From NCBI GenBank assembly GCA_937892695.1, contig CALBJK010000122.1, forward strand, positions 1 to 8,935: a DNA stretch of 8,935 nt. The letters are read 5' to 3'. Positions 1 to 6,333 of this stretch are shown here, one piece after another. Position 1 is the stretch's first letter; each line of letters starts with the position of its first letter. The translations under genes and the position numbers were made by a program. Under the pieces are notes generated by a model. That model did no database searches. It had not been told where the DNA came from and worked only from the letters and a program-made list of their open reading frames with translations. This DNA is from an uncultured Prevotella sp. Lineage in GTDB: Bacteria > Bacteroidota > Bacteroidia > Bacteroidales > Bacteroidaceae.

Positions 1-888
1 AATGCCTTTTGACAACATTTCGTCGATGCCATCTACCATGTCTTTTGCAGGGCGGGTCTCGTGGTTGGCACCCCATTTGTCGAACCATCCGCTCCAAAAC
101 TCTGAACACATTTTGGGCGCATCGGGACGCAATTCGCCGAGATGACGGAACTGTTCATCAATGTTGGCACCAGTTCCGAAGTTCATTGTCCAGACCAGAT
201 CGTCGAGTCCGTTCTTGGTGAAGTTGCTGGCCCAGTCGCACTGGAAAAGCGTCACCTTGTCGAAACCGGAGTTACGTACAATTTCGGCTATGGCCGAAAC
301 GTAAGCTTTGTCCTCACCGTAAGAACCGTACTCGTTTTCTACCTGCACCATGATGATAGGTCCGCCGTTCTGTATTGTCAATGGAGCGAGTTGTTTGCCC
401 ACTTCCTTCTCAAACTTACGCACACGGTCCATAAAGAAGGGGTCCAGTTCGCGCAGACGTATGTCTTTCTTCTTCAGCAGCCACCAAGGCAGCCCGCCCA
501 TTTCCCATTCAGCGCAGACGTATGGCCCGGGGCGCACTATTACGTACATGCCGTTCTTCTGTGCCAGTCGGCAGAAGGCTGCGACATCATTGTTCCCGGT
601 GAAGTCGAAGTGGTCCATTTGCTGCTCGTGTATGTTCCAGAACACGTACAGACAGATGGTGTTCATGCCGAGAGCCTTGCACATTTTGATGCGGTGCTCC
701 CAGTACTGGCGCGGAATACGCGGATAGTGTAGCTCGGCAGCCTTCACTATGAAAGGCTTGCCGTTGAGCAGGAATGTCTTGTTGCCCACGGTGAAAGTGC
801 CGCTTTTCTCCGCTGCTTGTCCGGCAGCAGGAGCAAGAAGCAACAATGAAGCCATGAATAAGGTCTTCAGCTTTTCTTTTATTTTCAT
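1..888 (-). CDS. GH35 beta-galactosidase, 3' end outside window
   Basis: Retaining glycosidase that removes terminal beta-linked galactose, probably in the periplasm. The first 296 codons are visible; the rest lies beyond position 1. GH35 proteins of this kind are usually 600-800 residues, so this covers most of the catalytic TIM barrel. Residues 1 to about 25 form a signal peptide (MKIKEKLK, then a Leu/Ala-rich core) without a lipobox cysteine. The GH35 signature GGPIIMVQVENEY lies at 175-187; E186 is the expected acid/base. The CSEFWSGWFDKWG block at 261-273 supplies the expected nucleophile E263. The start at 888 is supported by AAAGGAT five bases upstream (plus 894-900). Only 39 bp separate it from the upstream GH30 gene, so the two are probably cotranscribed. 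Family assignment is firm; the exact linkage cleaved is not determinable here. Confidence 0.95.
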   Translation of the reverse strand, partial: MKIKEKLKTLFMASLLLLAPAAGQAAEKSGTFTVGNKTFLLNGKPFIVKAAELHYPRIPRQYWEHRIKMCKALGMNTICLYVFWNIHEQQMDHFDFTGNNDVAAFCRLAQKNGMYVIVRPGPYVCAEWEMGGLPWWLLKKKDIRLRELDPFFMDRVRKFEKEVGKQLAPLTIQNGGPIIMVQVENEYGSYGEDKAYVSAIAEIVRNSGFDKVTLFQCDWASNFTKNGLDDLVWTMNFGTGANIDEQFRHLGELRPDAPKMCSEFWSGWFDKWGANHETRPAKDMVDGIDEMLSKGI

Positions 889-927
889 ATATTATCCTTT
901 ATGTTTGATTCACAAAAATGTCCGGTT

Positions 928-2556
928 TCATCGTGCTACGAACGTAGTCACCGAGCGCGGAACAAGCGTTGTACGACCATCTGTCTGGCCTACATGCTTG
1001 AGATTTTCGGTAGAAACTTCACTTGTGCGGAAGATTTGCCATTCGTGTCCTTGTCCGTCGTCGGTCGAAAGGATAAACGGCTTGAAGTTGCCGGAGTAGT
1101 TGATTGCTACTACTACCCATGAGTTGTCTTTGTTACGGTAGGCTGAGCACATCACTCCGTGAACGTCGTTGAAGCCTTCGGCTACGTTTTTGCCCATTTC
1201 ATCGGTAGCTGTCATATCGTATCGCACGGCTTCCGGGCGTATGAAACGGCTGTAGTTGCCGAGTGTCCATAGCAGTTTCGAGTCGGCGACCCATCCTGTA
1301 TTGCCGTCTTTCGACCAGTAGCCACGGAGTAATCCGTCACGGTAGTCGCCGCCGATAGCCCGCCACCACGACCAACTCTGGGCGTTGGCGAAGACGAGGT
1401 CGTGATGGATGATGCGTGCCACATAAAGTGCCGTTTTCATCGAGAAGTCGTAACCTCCGCCTCCTCCTATTTCTTCGTCATTTGACATAATGCAGGTCTC
1501 GGTTTGCCAGAAGCCCCGACCGTATTTCTTCAGCGTGTCGCGTAGAGCCACACGAATGTCGCGCATGTATTTCAGCGGGGTGTTTGTCCAGTAGCTGTGT
1601 CCTGCTATCACTGGCGCAAGAGTCTGCACGTTGCCGAGCCACGTGCTGGTACTGTCCTTCGAAAACAATGTACGTATGGTGTAACCTCGTTCCCAACTCG
1701 TTTGATGTACGTCGAGCAGGCAGCGCAGGTCAGAGCTTTCCGGTATGATGATTTGTGTTGTCAGGTGTTGTTTGCGTAGCTGTTTGTCGGTTTCGCGCAC
1801 AAGACGTGCTATCTCGCGGTTAGTGGCCGGAGAGCCTTCCTGCTTTGGACCGAGCCAGTTCCAGTGACCGTCAGGCTCGTTGACTGGGCTGAGATAAGAG
1901 AAGTGTATGCTGTCGTGTTCTTCTATTCCTTTAAGAGCGGTAGCCATGAAACGGGCGAAATCATCGTAGCAGTCGGAGCGCAGGTTTATTGTACCTCCTC
2001 GTCCTGTGTTGGTGGCCAGTCCGTTCTGGGTAAACTGTACAGGTGCCGAGTTGAGGAAAGCGAGAAAATAGGGCACTTTTCTTTTCTTTGCAAGCTTCAG
2101 AAAGTTGCGCTCTCCCTTCTGCCGTGTCCAGTCGTAGGTTCCGTCCGGACGAAGCAGACACTGTGTTCGTGTACCGGAATTTATTTGAGAACTTTCACCT
2201 TGTTCTTCGCTTCCGGCACCGAGATTGAACCGCCAGAGCGACAGACCGATGCCGAGCGGACTGCCCGAAGCGTCGGTTTTCAGGCTGAACAACCAGTCGG
2301 CTATCTTTCTTTGTTCCTTTTCAGGCCACAGTCCTATGGTCTTCATGCTCCATGCATCGGAAGCTCCGAAGTGTTCTACCGTCTGTTGAGGCTGTCTGGT
2401 AGAAACGATGAAATGGGTTGTTTTTACTGTTTCCCTTGTATTCCCTGCTGGTTGAAAAGCCAAAGCAGGTATAGAGGTTGCAATCAACAATATTGTTGCT
2501 CCTGTAATTTCTTTAATTCTCCTTGAAGTCGGCAAACCGACGATTGACTTTAACAT
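928..2556 (-). CDS. Secreted GH30 glycosidase, endo-beta-1,6-galactanase-like
   Basis: 542 residues. An N-terminal signal peptide has its hydrophobic core at about 19-32 and probable cleavage after ALA (33). The GH30 (beta/alpha)8 barrel follows: NSAPVQFTQNG at 169-179 corresponds to the family's NSPP-type motif, SPVNEP at 223-228 supplies the acid/base E227, and WQTE at 350-353 supplies the likely nucleophile E353. The Trp-rich stretch around 394-400 and the tail from about 440 to 542 fit the end of the barrel and the beta-sandwich side domain of the family. The NEPDGHWNW and QEGSPATN context resembles endo-beta-1,6-galactanase-type GH30 enzymes more than glucosylceramidases, but the subfamily call is inference. 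It is the first gene of a likely two-gene operon with the GH35 gene, behind a TAnnTTTG box at 2671-2678. The leader before the start is A-rich and has no Shine-Dalgarno. Confidence 0.9.
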   Translation of the reverse strand: MLKSIVGLPTSRRIKEITGATILLIATSIPALAFQPAGNTRETVKTTHFIVSTRQPQQTVEHFGASDAWSMKTIGLWPEKEQRKIADWLFSLKTDASGSPLGIGLSLWRFNLGAGSEEQGESSQINSGTRTQCLLRPDGTYDWTRQKGERNFLKLAKKRKVPYFLAFLNSAPVQFTQNGLATNTGRGGTINLRSDCYDDFARFMATALKGIEEHDSIHFSYLSPVNEPDGHWNWLGPKQEGSPATNREIARLVRETDKQLRKQHLTTQIIIPESSDLRCLLDVHQTSWERGYTIRTLFSKDSTSTWLGNVQTLAPVIAGHSYWTNTPLKYMRDIRVALRDTLKKYGRGFWQTETCIMSNDEEIGGGGGYDFSMKTALYVARIIHHDLVFANAQSWSWWRAIGGDYRDGLLRGYWSKDGNTGWVADSKLLWTLGNYSRFIRPEAVRYDMTATDEMGKNVAEGFNDVHGVMCSAYRNKDNSWVVVAINYSGNFKPFILSTDDGQGHEWQIFRTSEVSTENLKHVGQTDGRTTLVPRSVTTFVAR

Positions 2557-2635
2557 AACAGATTGGTTTTTTGTCTTTGTACGATTGATGTCATTAATAA
2601 AGCTTAAGCAACGATGTATACAATCCGGTAAAAAC

Positions 2636-2670
2636 TTATCAATGATTGTCCTTGCTCAGCATTATCAATG
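2636..2670. repeat. 9-bp direct repeat in GH30 leader
   Basis: TTATCAATG occurs at 2636-2644 and 2662-2670 (CATTGATAA on the transcribed strand), 26 bp apart. The second copy abuts the -7 box, so the pair straddles the predicted transcription start and could be a repressor or activator site. Chance occurrence is possible for so short a repeat. Confidence 0.4.
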
Positions 2671-2678
2671 CAAAGATA
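2671..2678 (-). promoter_or_regulatory. Bacteroidetes -7 box for the GH30-GH35 operon
   Basis: The minus strand reads TATCTTTG, an exact match to the TAnnTTTG -7 consensus, 115 bp upstream of the GH30 start. No TTTG is present at the expected -33 distance. A weak -33 would fit a promoter that depends on an activator, as is common for polysaccharide-utilisation genes; that dependence is inference. A leader of roughly 110 nt is implied. Confidence 0.55.
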
Positions 2679-2739
2679 GCTATTTCTAACGTCATCAGGT
2701 GTATGGAAATCATTCAAAAAAAGGGCTTAACTCATACAA

Positions 2740-2781
2740 ATTGTCCCGATGACAGTACTTAAGACGCGTCATCGGGACAAT
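2740..2781. repeat. Perfect 14-bp inverted repeat, 14-nt loop
   Basis: ATTGTCCCGATGAC at 2740-2753 is the exact reverse complement of 2768-2781. No T-tract directly follows on either strand, so it is not a textbook intrinsic terminator. It lies between two minus-strand transcription units and could still stop transcription from the NUDIX gene, bind a dimeric regulator, or be an interspersed palindromic repeat. Confidence 0.85.
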
Positions 2782-2813
2782 CAAGTCTTTGCGTTTCTAA
2801 AATAAAATGCAGG

Positions 2814-2833
2814 TACAACTTATCATAGTTGTA
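2814..2833 (-). terminator. Possible weak terminator after the NUDIX gene
   Basis: TACAACT (2814-2820) pairs perfectly with AGTTGTA (2827-2833) around a 6-nt loop. On the minus strand it is followed after a few bases by a T-rich run (TTTTATTTTA). It sits 54 bp past the NUDIX stop codon. The stem is AT-rich and short, so this is tentative. Confidence 0.3.
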
Positions 2834-2886
2834 ACACTTTGATTTCCTCAAATATCGTACTATAGTAAGGTGTGGTCGGCTGCTTG

Positions 2887-3423
2887 TTACTTTATTTCTT
2901 CCTTCTTTAGTTTGTCGAGAAACATTGTCAGTCCGTAACGTATGGAGCGCAGACCGAACAGTTCGGTGTGTATGTCTTCGGGCTTCAGCCAGAAACACTC
3001 TGCCGCATCGTCGCCGGCGCGGAGAACCGTCTCGTCGGCCACCGTGCAACGGAAAAACAAGTCGAGTGTAGGAATATCCATTCCGCTGTATCTGTAAACG
3101 TTGGGTACGCTGAACAGATAACTTGTCCCGGTGACGATAAGCCCCGTTTCTTCTTTCACTTCGCGGCATACGCCCTCTTCGGCTGTTTCTTCCATATCAG
3201 CAAATCCGCCGGGCAGGTCAAGAGTGCCCTTGGCCGGCTCGTTGCGCCTTTTTTCTACGAGCAGTTCGCCTTTACCGTTCATTATTACAGCCACGTTGGC
3301 CGATGAGGGATTGACGAAATACTCAAAGCCACAATTTTCACATTTGCGGCTCTTCTCTGTGCTTTCTGCGAAATGATGGCATCCACATACCGGACAGTAC
3401 TCAAATTTCTCTAAAGGATTCAT
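2887..3423 (-). CDS. NUDIX hydrolase with N-terminal zinc ribbon
   Basis: 178 residues, no signal peptide, cytoplasmic. Residues 10-31 form a zinc ribbon with two CxxC pairs (C10, C13, C28, C31). The NUDIX box matches GX5EX7REUXEEXGU exactly: G73, E79, R87, E88, E91, E92, G94, with the glutamates binding the catalytic metal. NUDIX enzymes split nucleoside diphosphates linked to another group. The zinc ribbon before the domain recalls NADH pyrophosphatases, but this protein is shorter than NudC and its substrate cannot be read from the sequence. The start lies 15 bp after the SASA esterase stop, so the two are very likely cotranscribed, although no functional link is evident. The start has an A-rich leader (AACAACAAACAAAT) and no Shine-Dalgarno. 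Confidence 0.92.
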   Translation of the reverse strand: MNPLEKFEYCPVCGCHHFAESTEKSRKCENCGFEYFVNPSSANVAVIMNGKGELLVEKRRNEPAKGTLDLPGGFADMEETAEEGVCREVKEETGLIVTGTSYLFSVPNVYRYSGMDIPTLDLFFRCTVADETVLRAGDDAAECFWLKPEDIHTELFGLRSIRYGLTMFLDKLKKEEIK

Positions 3424-3438
3424 ATTTGTTTGTTGTTA

Positions 3439-4860
3439 TTACCAATTGTCAGTCCTGAATGGCAACAACGGCAGTCCACCTTGGTTATAGACGTTTCCGA
3501 GGAGAAAGTTGCGGTAGCAGTAGCGCACGGCTACGGGATTCTTCACCTCGGGCGAACTCACGACAATGCCGTTGTTCCAGTCGCTTTCGGCTGTGGCCTT
3601 GTGGAAAATCTTGTCGCTTCCGGCAATCTCAAAGCCTGTCATGTCGTGGGTCGGTGCAATGCCGTCAAAGGTGTCTTTGAGTTTTATGCGTATCTTGTCG
3701 CCCTCCACCTTCATGCTTTGGTATTCAGGTCCTTTATATATCAGTCCGTCAAAACCGTAGGTCTTGGTCAGTGCCCAGAAGGCGAGACGTTCGCCCACCT
3801 TGCGTTTCTGTGCCGGATGTATCTGCCTTCCTTCCCAAGGATATACGCAGTCGTTGGTGCATACTATGCCGCTGTTGGGTATCAGCTGTGCAGCTTTGTG
3901 CTGCTGTTCGCGCAGGAAGGCTGCACTGGTGCCGTCCGGACCTTCATAGTTGAACGGTGCAATCTCGACAAAGTAGAACGGAATCTGTCCTTCACCGAAA
4001 GCTTTGCGCCATTGGTCGACGAGCAGAGCCAGACGGTCGGCATACTCTTTGGGATGGTTGCCCACATTGGCGCAACCCTGATAATAGAGTATTCCCTTGA
4101 TTGTGTATTTGAGTGCGGGGTTGAATGTCCCGTTGCCCCATACGAGCGGACGTTCCATTTCGCCGCGTTTGTATATAGATGCCGAGTCGAGTGCTTCGTC
4201 GGTGTGGGCTTTGAGGTTGTCGCGGTTGAGCCATGCTTCCACCCTGGTTCCGCCTTTGTTGGCCTCGATTACGCCTACGGGTATGCCCAGAGTGCGACTC
4301 ACCAGCCGTGCGAAGAAATACGATGTGGCACCGGCTCCGCCTACAGTGGCCGGTGTCACTTGTTTCCATTCACATTTCGTGTCTTCGAGCGGAGTCATGC
4401 TCATTATCATCGGCAGCCGTGCATAACGCACGCCTTTCGAGTCCTTCGCATCGAGCACTACCTCATTATAGTTCTCCAAGGGGCACTGGCCGAAACCGCG
4501 TACTGGCATCTCCATGTTCGACTGTCCGCCGCACACCCACACTTCGCCTGCCAATACATTATTGATAACGGTCTTGTCGCCGTCGTCAAAAGTTATCGAC
4601 AGAGGCGTATATCCGGCTTGGGGAGTCTTTACTTTCACTTCCCATTTTCCGTCGCTTCCTGTTTTTGCCGTGTAGCGTGCCGACGACCAAGAGACTTTCA
4701 CGTTGACTGTTTTTCCTGGTTTGTCCCATCCCCAGAGCCGTGCTTGTGTGTCGCTCTGGATAATCATGTTGTCGCTGATTAGGTGAGGTAACTTCACCTT
4801 TGCATAGCTGCCCGAATAGAGAAGCGCGGACAGTGCAAACATTAAAATACGTTTATCCAT
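3439..4860 (-). CDS. Secreted sialate O-acetylesterase-family (SASA) esterase
   Basis: 473 residues. The signal peptide (1-20) ends at SYA before KVKLPHL. Residues about 21-105 form the N-terminal beta domain typical of the family (LISDNMIIQSD, then WGWDKPG). The SGNH-type catalytic core begins at GGQSNME, giving nucleophile S114. ANKGGTRVEAW at 200-210 and YYQGCAN at 259-265 fit the oxyanion-hole blocks. H348 in GRQIHPAQK is the expected catalytic histidine, with D337 a candidate partner. The family removes O-acetyl groups from sialic acids or from plant polysaccharides such as xylan and pectin. The neighbouring plant-glycan glycosidases favour polysaccharide deacetylation, which is inference. 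It is the first gene of a pair with the NUDIX hydrolase and is divergent from another esterase at 4944. Confidence 0.92.
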   Translation of the reverse strand: MDKRILMFALSALLYSGSYAKVKLPHLISDNMIIQSDTQARLWGWDKPGKTVNVKVSWSSARYTAKTGSDGKWEVKVKTPQAGYTPLSITFDDGDKTVINNVLAGEVWVCGGQSNMEMPVRGFGQCPLENYNEVVLDAKDSKGVRYARLPMIMSMTPLEDTKCEWKQVTPATVGGAGATSYFFARLVSRTLGIPVGVIEANKGGTRVEAWLNRDNLKAHTDEALDSASIYKRGEMERPLVWGNGTFNPALKYTIKGILYYQGCANVGNHPKEYADRLALLVDQWRKAFGEGQIPFYFVEIAPFNYEGPDGTSAAFLREQQHKAAQLIPNSGIVCTNDCVYPWEGRQIHPAQKRKVGERLAFWALTKTYGFDGLIYKGPEYQSMKVEGDKIRIKLKDTFDGIAPTHDMTGFEIAGSDKIFHKATAESDWNNGIVVSSPEVKNPVAVRYCYRNFLLGNVYNQGGLPLLPFRTDNW

Positions 4861-4883
4861 GTATGTTTGTTTCGTTAGTCCTG

Positions 4884-4915
4884 CAATATTACGAAAAAAA
4901 TATTACCTTTGCAAA
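4884..4915 (-). promoter_or_regulatory. Promoter of SASA esterase-NUDIX operon
   Basis: On the minus strand TTTG (plus 4912-4915) is followed after 20 bp by TAATATTG (plus 4884-4891), one mismatch from TAnnTTTG. The spacing is that of Bacteroidetes vegetative promoters. It lies 23 bp before the SASA start, implying a short leader, and it overlaps the opposed promoter for the gene at 4944. Confidence 0.55.
4904..4911 (+). promoter_or_regulatory. -7 box for the alpha/beta-hydrolase gene
   Basis: TACCTTTG is an exact match to TAnnTTTG, 32 bp before the ATG at 4944. No good TTTG is found 19-21 bp upstream. The box lies inside the opposed promoter, so the two could compete for polymerase. Confidence 0.55.
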
Positions 4916-4943
4916 CATTGTTTTGATAAATTAGAAAAACCGA

Positions 4944-5768
4944 ATGAAAACATCTAAATTTTTATTGGCATTAGCCTTAATGTTTGCGGCTCTCCCTTTG
5001 GCCGCGCAGAAAGTGTTAGACATCGATTTGTGGAACGGCAAGACTCCCAACGACAACGGCGACAGCAAGGACATCGCCCAGGTCAAGGTGTATCTGCCTT
5101 CGGAGAAGACAGCCACAGGACGTGCCGTAGTGATATGTCCGGGCGGCGGCTACGCCCATTTGGCCATGGGGTATGAGGGCAACGACTGGGCCGGATATTT
5201 CAACAATATGGGTATTGCGGCTGTCGTTCTTAAATATCGTATGCCTCACGGCAACACAGAAGTGCCCATCAGCGATGCCGAAGAGGCCATCAGACTGGTG
5301 CGTCGCAATGCCGCTGCATGGCATATCAGCCGTAACGATATCGGTATAATGGGCTTTTCGGCCGGAGGCCATCTGGCTTCTACCATTGCCACACAGGCGA
5401 AAGGTGACGCAGCTCCCAACTTCCAGATACTGTTCTATCCCGTCATAACGATGATGCCGGGCTTCACCCATCAGGGTTCTCATGACAATCTGCTCGGTAA
5501 GGACGCTAAGAAAAAGACCGAACAGCAATACAGCAGCGACCTCAATGTGACAAGGGTCACGCCACGGGCATGCATCATTCTTAGCGATGACGACCATGTA
5601 GTGATGCCCATCAACGGCGTAAACTATTACACCGAGCTGTACCGTCACGATGTTCCGGCTTCAATCTTCGTCTATCCTTCGGGCGGTCATGGCTACGGCA
5701 TAAAATCGGACTTCAAGTATCATGCCGAGATGCTGCAGAACTTGGCAGGGTGGCTGAGAAGCTTTTAA
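4944..5768 (+). CDS. Secreted alpha/beta-hydrolase esterase (acetyl esterase-like)
   Basis: 274 residues. The signal peptide covers 1 to about 21 (MKTSKFLLALALMF, ending AAQ), so it acts outside the cytoplasm. It has the alpha/beta-hydrolase fold: oxyanion-loop motif PGGGYAH at 66-72, nucleophile elbow GFSAGGH at 137-143 (S139), acid in DDDHVV around 215-220 (D217 likely), and histidine in GGHGYG (H249). The length is normal for the family. The PGGGY plus GFSAGGH combination is typical of small esterases in Bacteroidetes polysaccharide-degradation loci, which remove acetyl or feruloyl groups from hemicellulose. The exact acyl group and sugar are not determinable. It is transcribed divergently from the SASA esterase, 83 bp away, and is followed by a long non-coding gap, so it is probably monocistronic. 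Confidence 0.88.
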   Translation: MKTSKFLLALALMFAALPLAAQKVLDIDLWNGKTPNDNGDSKDIAQVKVYLPSEKTATGRAVVICPGGGYAHLAMGYEGNDWAGYFNNMGIAAVVLKYRMPHGNTEVPISDAEEAIRLVRRNAAAWHISRNDIGIMGFSAGGHLASTIATQAKGDAAPNFQILFYPVITMMPGFTHQGSHDNLLGKDAKKKTEQQYSSDLNVTRVTPRACIILSDDDHVVMPINGVNYYTELYRHDVPASIFVYPSGGHGYGIKSDFKYHAEMLQNLAGWLRSF

Positions 5769-5849
5769 CTAAATGTTTTCTTGTGGTTCTGTAACGTTTC
5801 GTGTGGGTAAGTGTGGCAGTCTAAAGAATTATATGCGTCTATCGTTAAT

Positions 5850-5887
5850 CAGTAGGGACGCACTGCACGAGCCGTGCGTCCCTACTG
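5850..5887. repeat. Perfect 14-bp inverted repeat, REP/MITE-like
   Basis: CAGTAGGGACGCAC at 5850-5863 is the exact reverse complement of 5874-5887 around a 10-nt loop. No T-run follows on either strand. It begins 82 bp after the esterase stop. The GTAGGGRCG...CGYCCCTAC form is reminiscent of interspersed palindromic repeats found in many gut bacterial genomes; that comparison is from memory. It could also stabilise or end the esterase transcript. An alternative pairing exists: GTGTGGCAGT at 5811-5820 with 5884-5894, one bulge. Confidence 0.85.
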
Positions 5888-6024
5888 CCCACACCATTCG
5901 TTATAGATCCACTATCATGGTTGGAGTTGTTTTATTTCGGAACAAGACCATTTTCTTGAAAAATTCTGGCATACCCTTTGAATAAACTGATTGTCAACGG
6001 ATTACGAATGACATCAAATCGCGC

Positions 6025-6111
6025 TCTGAAATGCCGTGTTTTAGCTTCTAATATGCGGCATATTAGAGTCCAATATGCCGCATATTGGAGCGTGAAAACG
6101 GCCATATTGGA
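6025..6111. repeat. Tandem array of four 22-bp palindromic units
   Basis: Units start at 6025, 6047, 6069 and 6091, each 21 bp plus a 1-bp spacer. The two central units are perfect odd palindromes: left half TCYAATATG, centre CSG, right half CATATTRGA. Unit 1 keeps much of the left half (TCTGAAATG then CCG), and unit 4 keeps the exact right half CATATTGGA. Units 1 and 4 share TGAAA at the same offset. The outer units may also pair with each other: GCCG at 6033-6036 with CGGC at 6099-6102, and TTTT at 6039-6042 with AAAA at 6095-6098. That would give a stem carrying two hairpins. Function unknown. Confidence 0.85.
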
Positions 6112-6141
6112 AAACAGAAAAAAAGATTGTTCTGTTTTTCC
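6109..6141. repeat. AT-rich hairpin beside the 22-bp array
   Basis: GGAAAACAG at 6109-6117 pairs with CTGTTTTTCC at 6132-6141 with one bulged base, around a 14-nt loop. It directly follows the palindrome array and may be part of the same element. It is not followed by a T-run on the plus strand. Confidence 0.5.
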
Positions 6142-6243
6142 GTAAAAGTGTTAAATCCAAATCGGTCTGTGGCGGTGTAAAATAGGCAAACAATAGAATA
6201 AAACACAAACCTAGAATGCTGGAAAATAAAACACACACTTAAT

Positions 6244-6274
6244 TTTGAACATACGCTTATTATCATTATCTTTG
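6244..6274 (+). promoter_or_regulatory. Consensus Bacteroidetes promoter for SGNH-patatin genes
   Basis: TTTG at 6244-6247, a 19-bp spacer, then TATCTTTG at 6267-6274. Both elements match the -33/-7 consensus exactly, making this the best promoter in the window. Transcription would start near 6280, giving a leader of about 50 nt with an AAAGGA site (6317-6322) before the ATG at 6334. The palindromic array ends 132 bp upstream of the -33 element. Confidence 0.8.
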
Positions 6275-6333
6275 TGTGCTAATGGTGCATGTACCTACGT
6301 GTTGCGTAGCAAACAGAAAGGATAACTGAATAT

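Larger units (their letters stand above)
2557..2886. other. 330-bp intergenic region between NUDIX and GH30 genes
   Basis: No credible coding sequence. Going leftward from the NUDIX stop it holds a 10-bp palindrome TACTATAGTA (2858-2867), a 7-bp hairpin (2814-2833), a perfect 14-bp inverted repeat (2740-2781), a promoter-like box for the GH30 gene (2671-2678), and two copies of TTATCAATG (2636-2644 and 2662-2670). It is AT-rich compared with the flanking genes, as expected for a regulatory gap. Confidence 0.7.
5769..6333. other. 565-bp intergenic region rich in palindromes
   Basis: No credible coding sequence: the short open frames here have no start context and compositions unlike real proteins. 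It contains a perfect 14-bp inverted repeat (5850-5887), a four-unit 22-bp-period palindromic array (6025-6111), an AT-rich hairpin (6109-6141), the promoter of the SGNH gene (6244-6274), and a 5-bp leader hairpin (CTACG at 6295-6299 with CGTAG at 6305-6309). Confidence 0.75.

Noticed and set aside
142..732. 196-codon open frame on the plus strand
   Set aside because: It is antisense to the GH35 coding sequence, whose signature motifs are on the minus strand.
1864..2526. 220-codon open frame on the plus strand
   Set aside because: It is antisense to the GH30 gene. Its composition (Ser/Cys/Arg-rich) and lack of motifs mark it as a shadow.
3430..4782. 450-codon open frame on the plus strand
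   Set aside because: It is the antisense of the SASA esterase. The translation is Cys/His/Val-rich with no recognisable motif, while the minus-strand protein has a signal peptide and full catalytic motifs.
5773..5985. 70-codon open frame after the alpha/beta hydrolase
   Set aside because: It runs through the perfect inverted repeat at 5850-5887, has no ribosome site, and its translation looks random.
6025..6111. Possible mini CRISPR array
   Set aside because: The period is 22 bp with 1-bp spacers, so there are no spacer sequences between repeats, and no cas gene is nearby.
6041..6266. Short minus-strand open frames (65 and 67 codons) over the palindromes
   Set aside because: They are AT-rich, Phe/Ile/Cys-rich random-looking translations that overlap the repeat array and the SGNH promoter, with no start signal.
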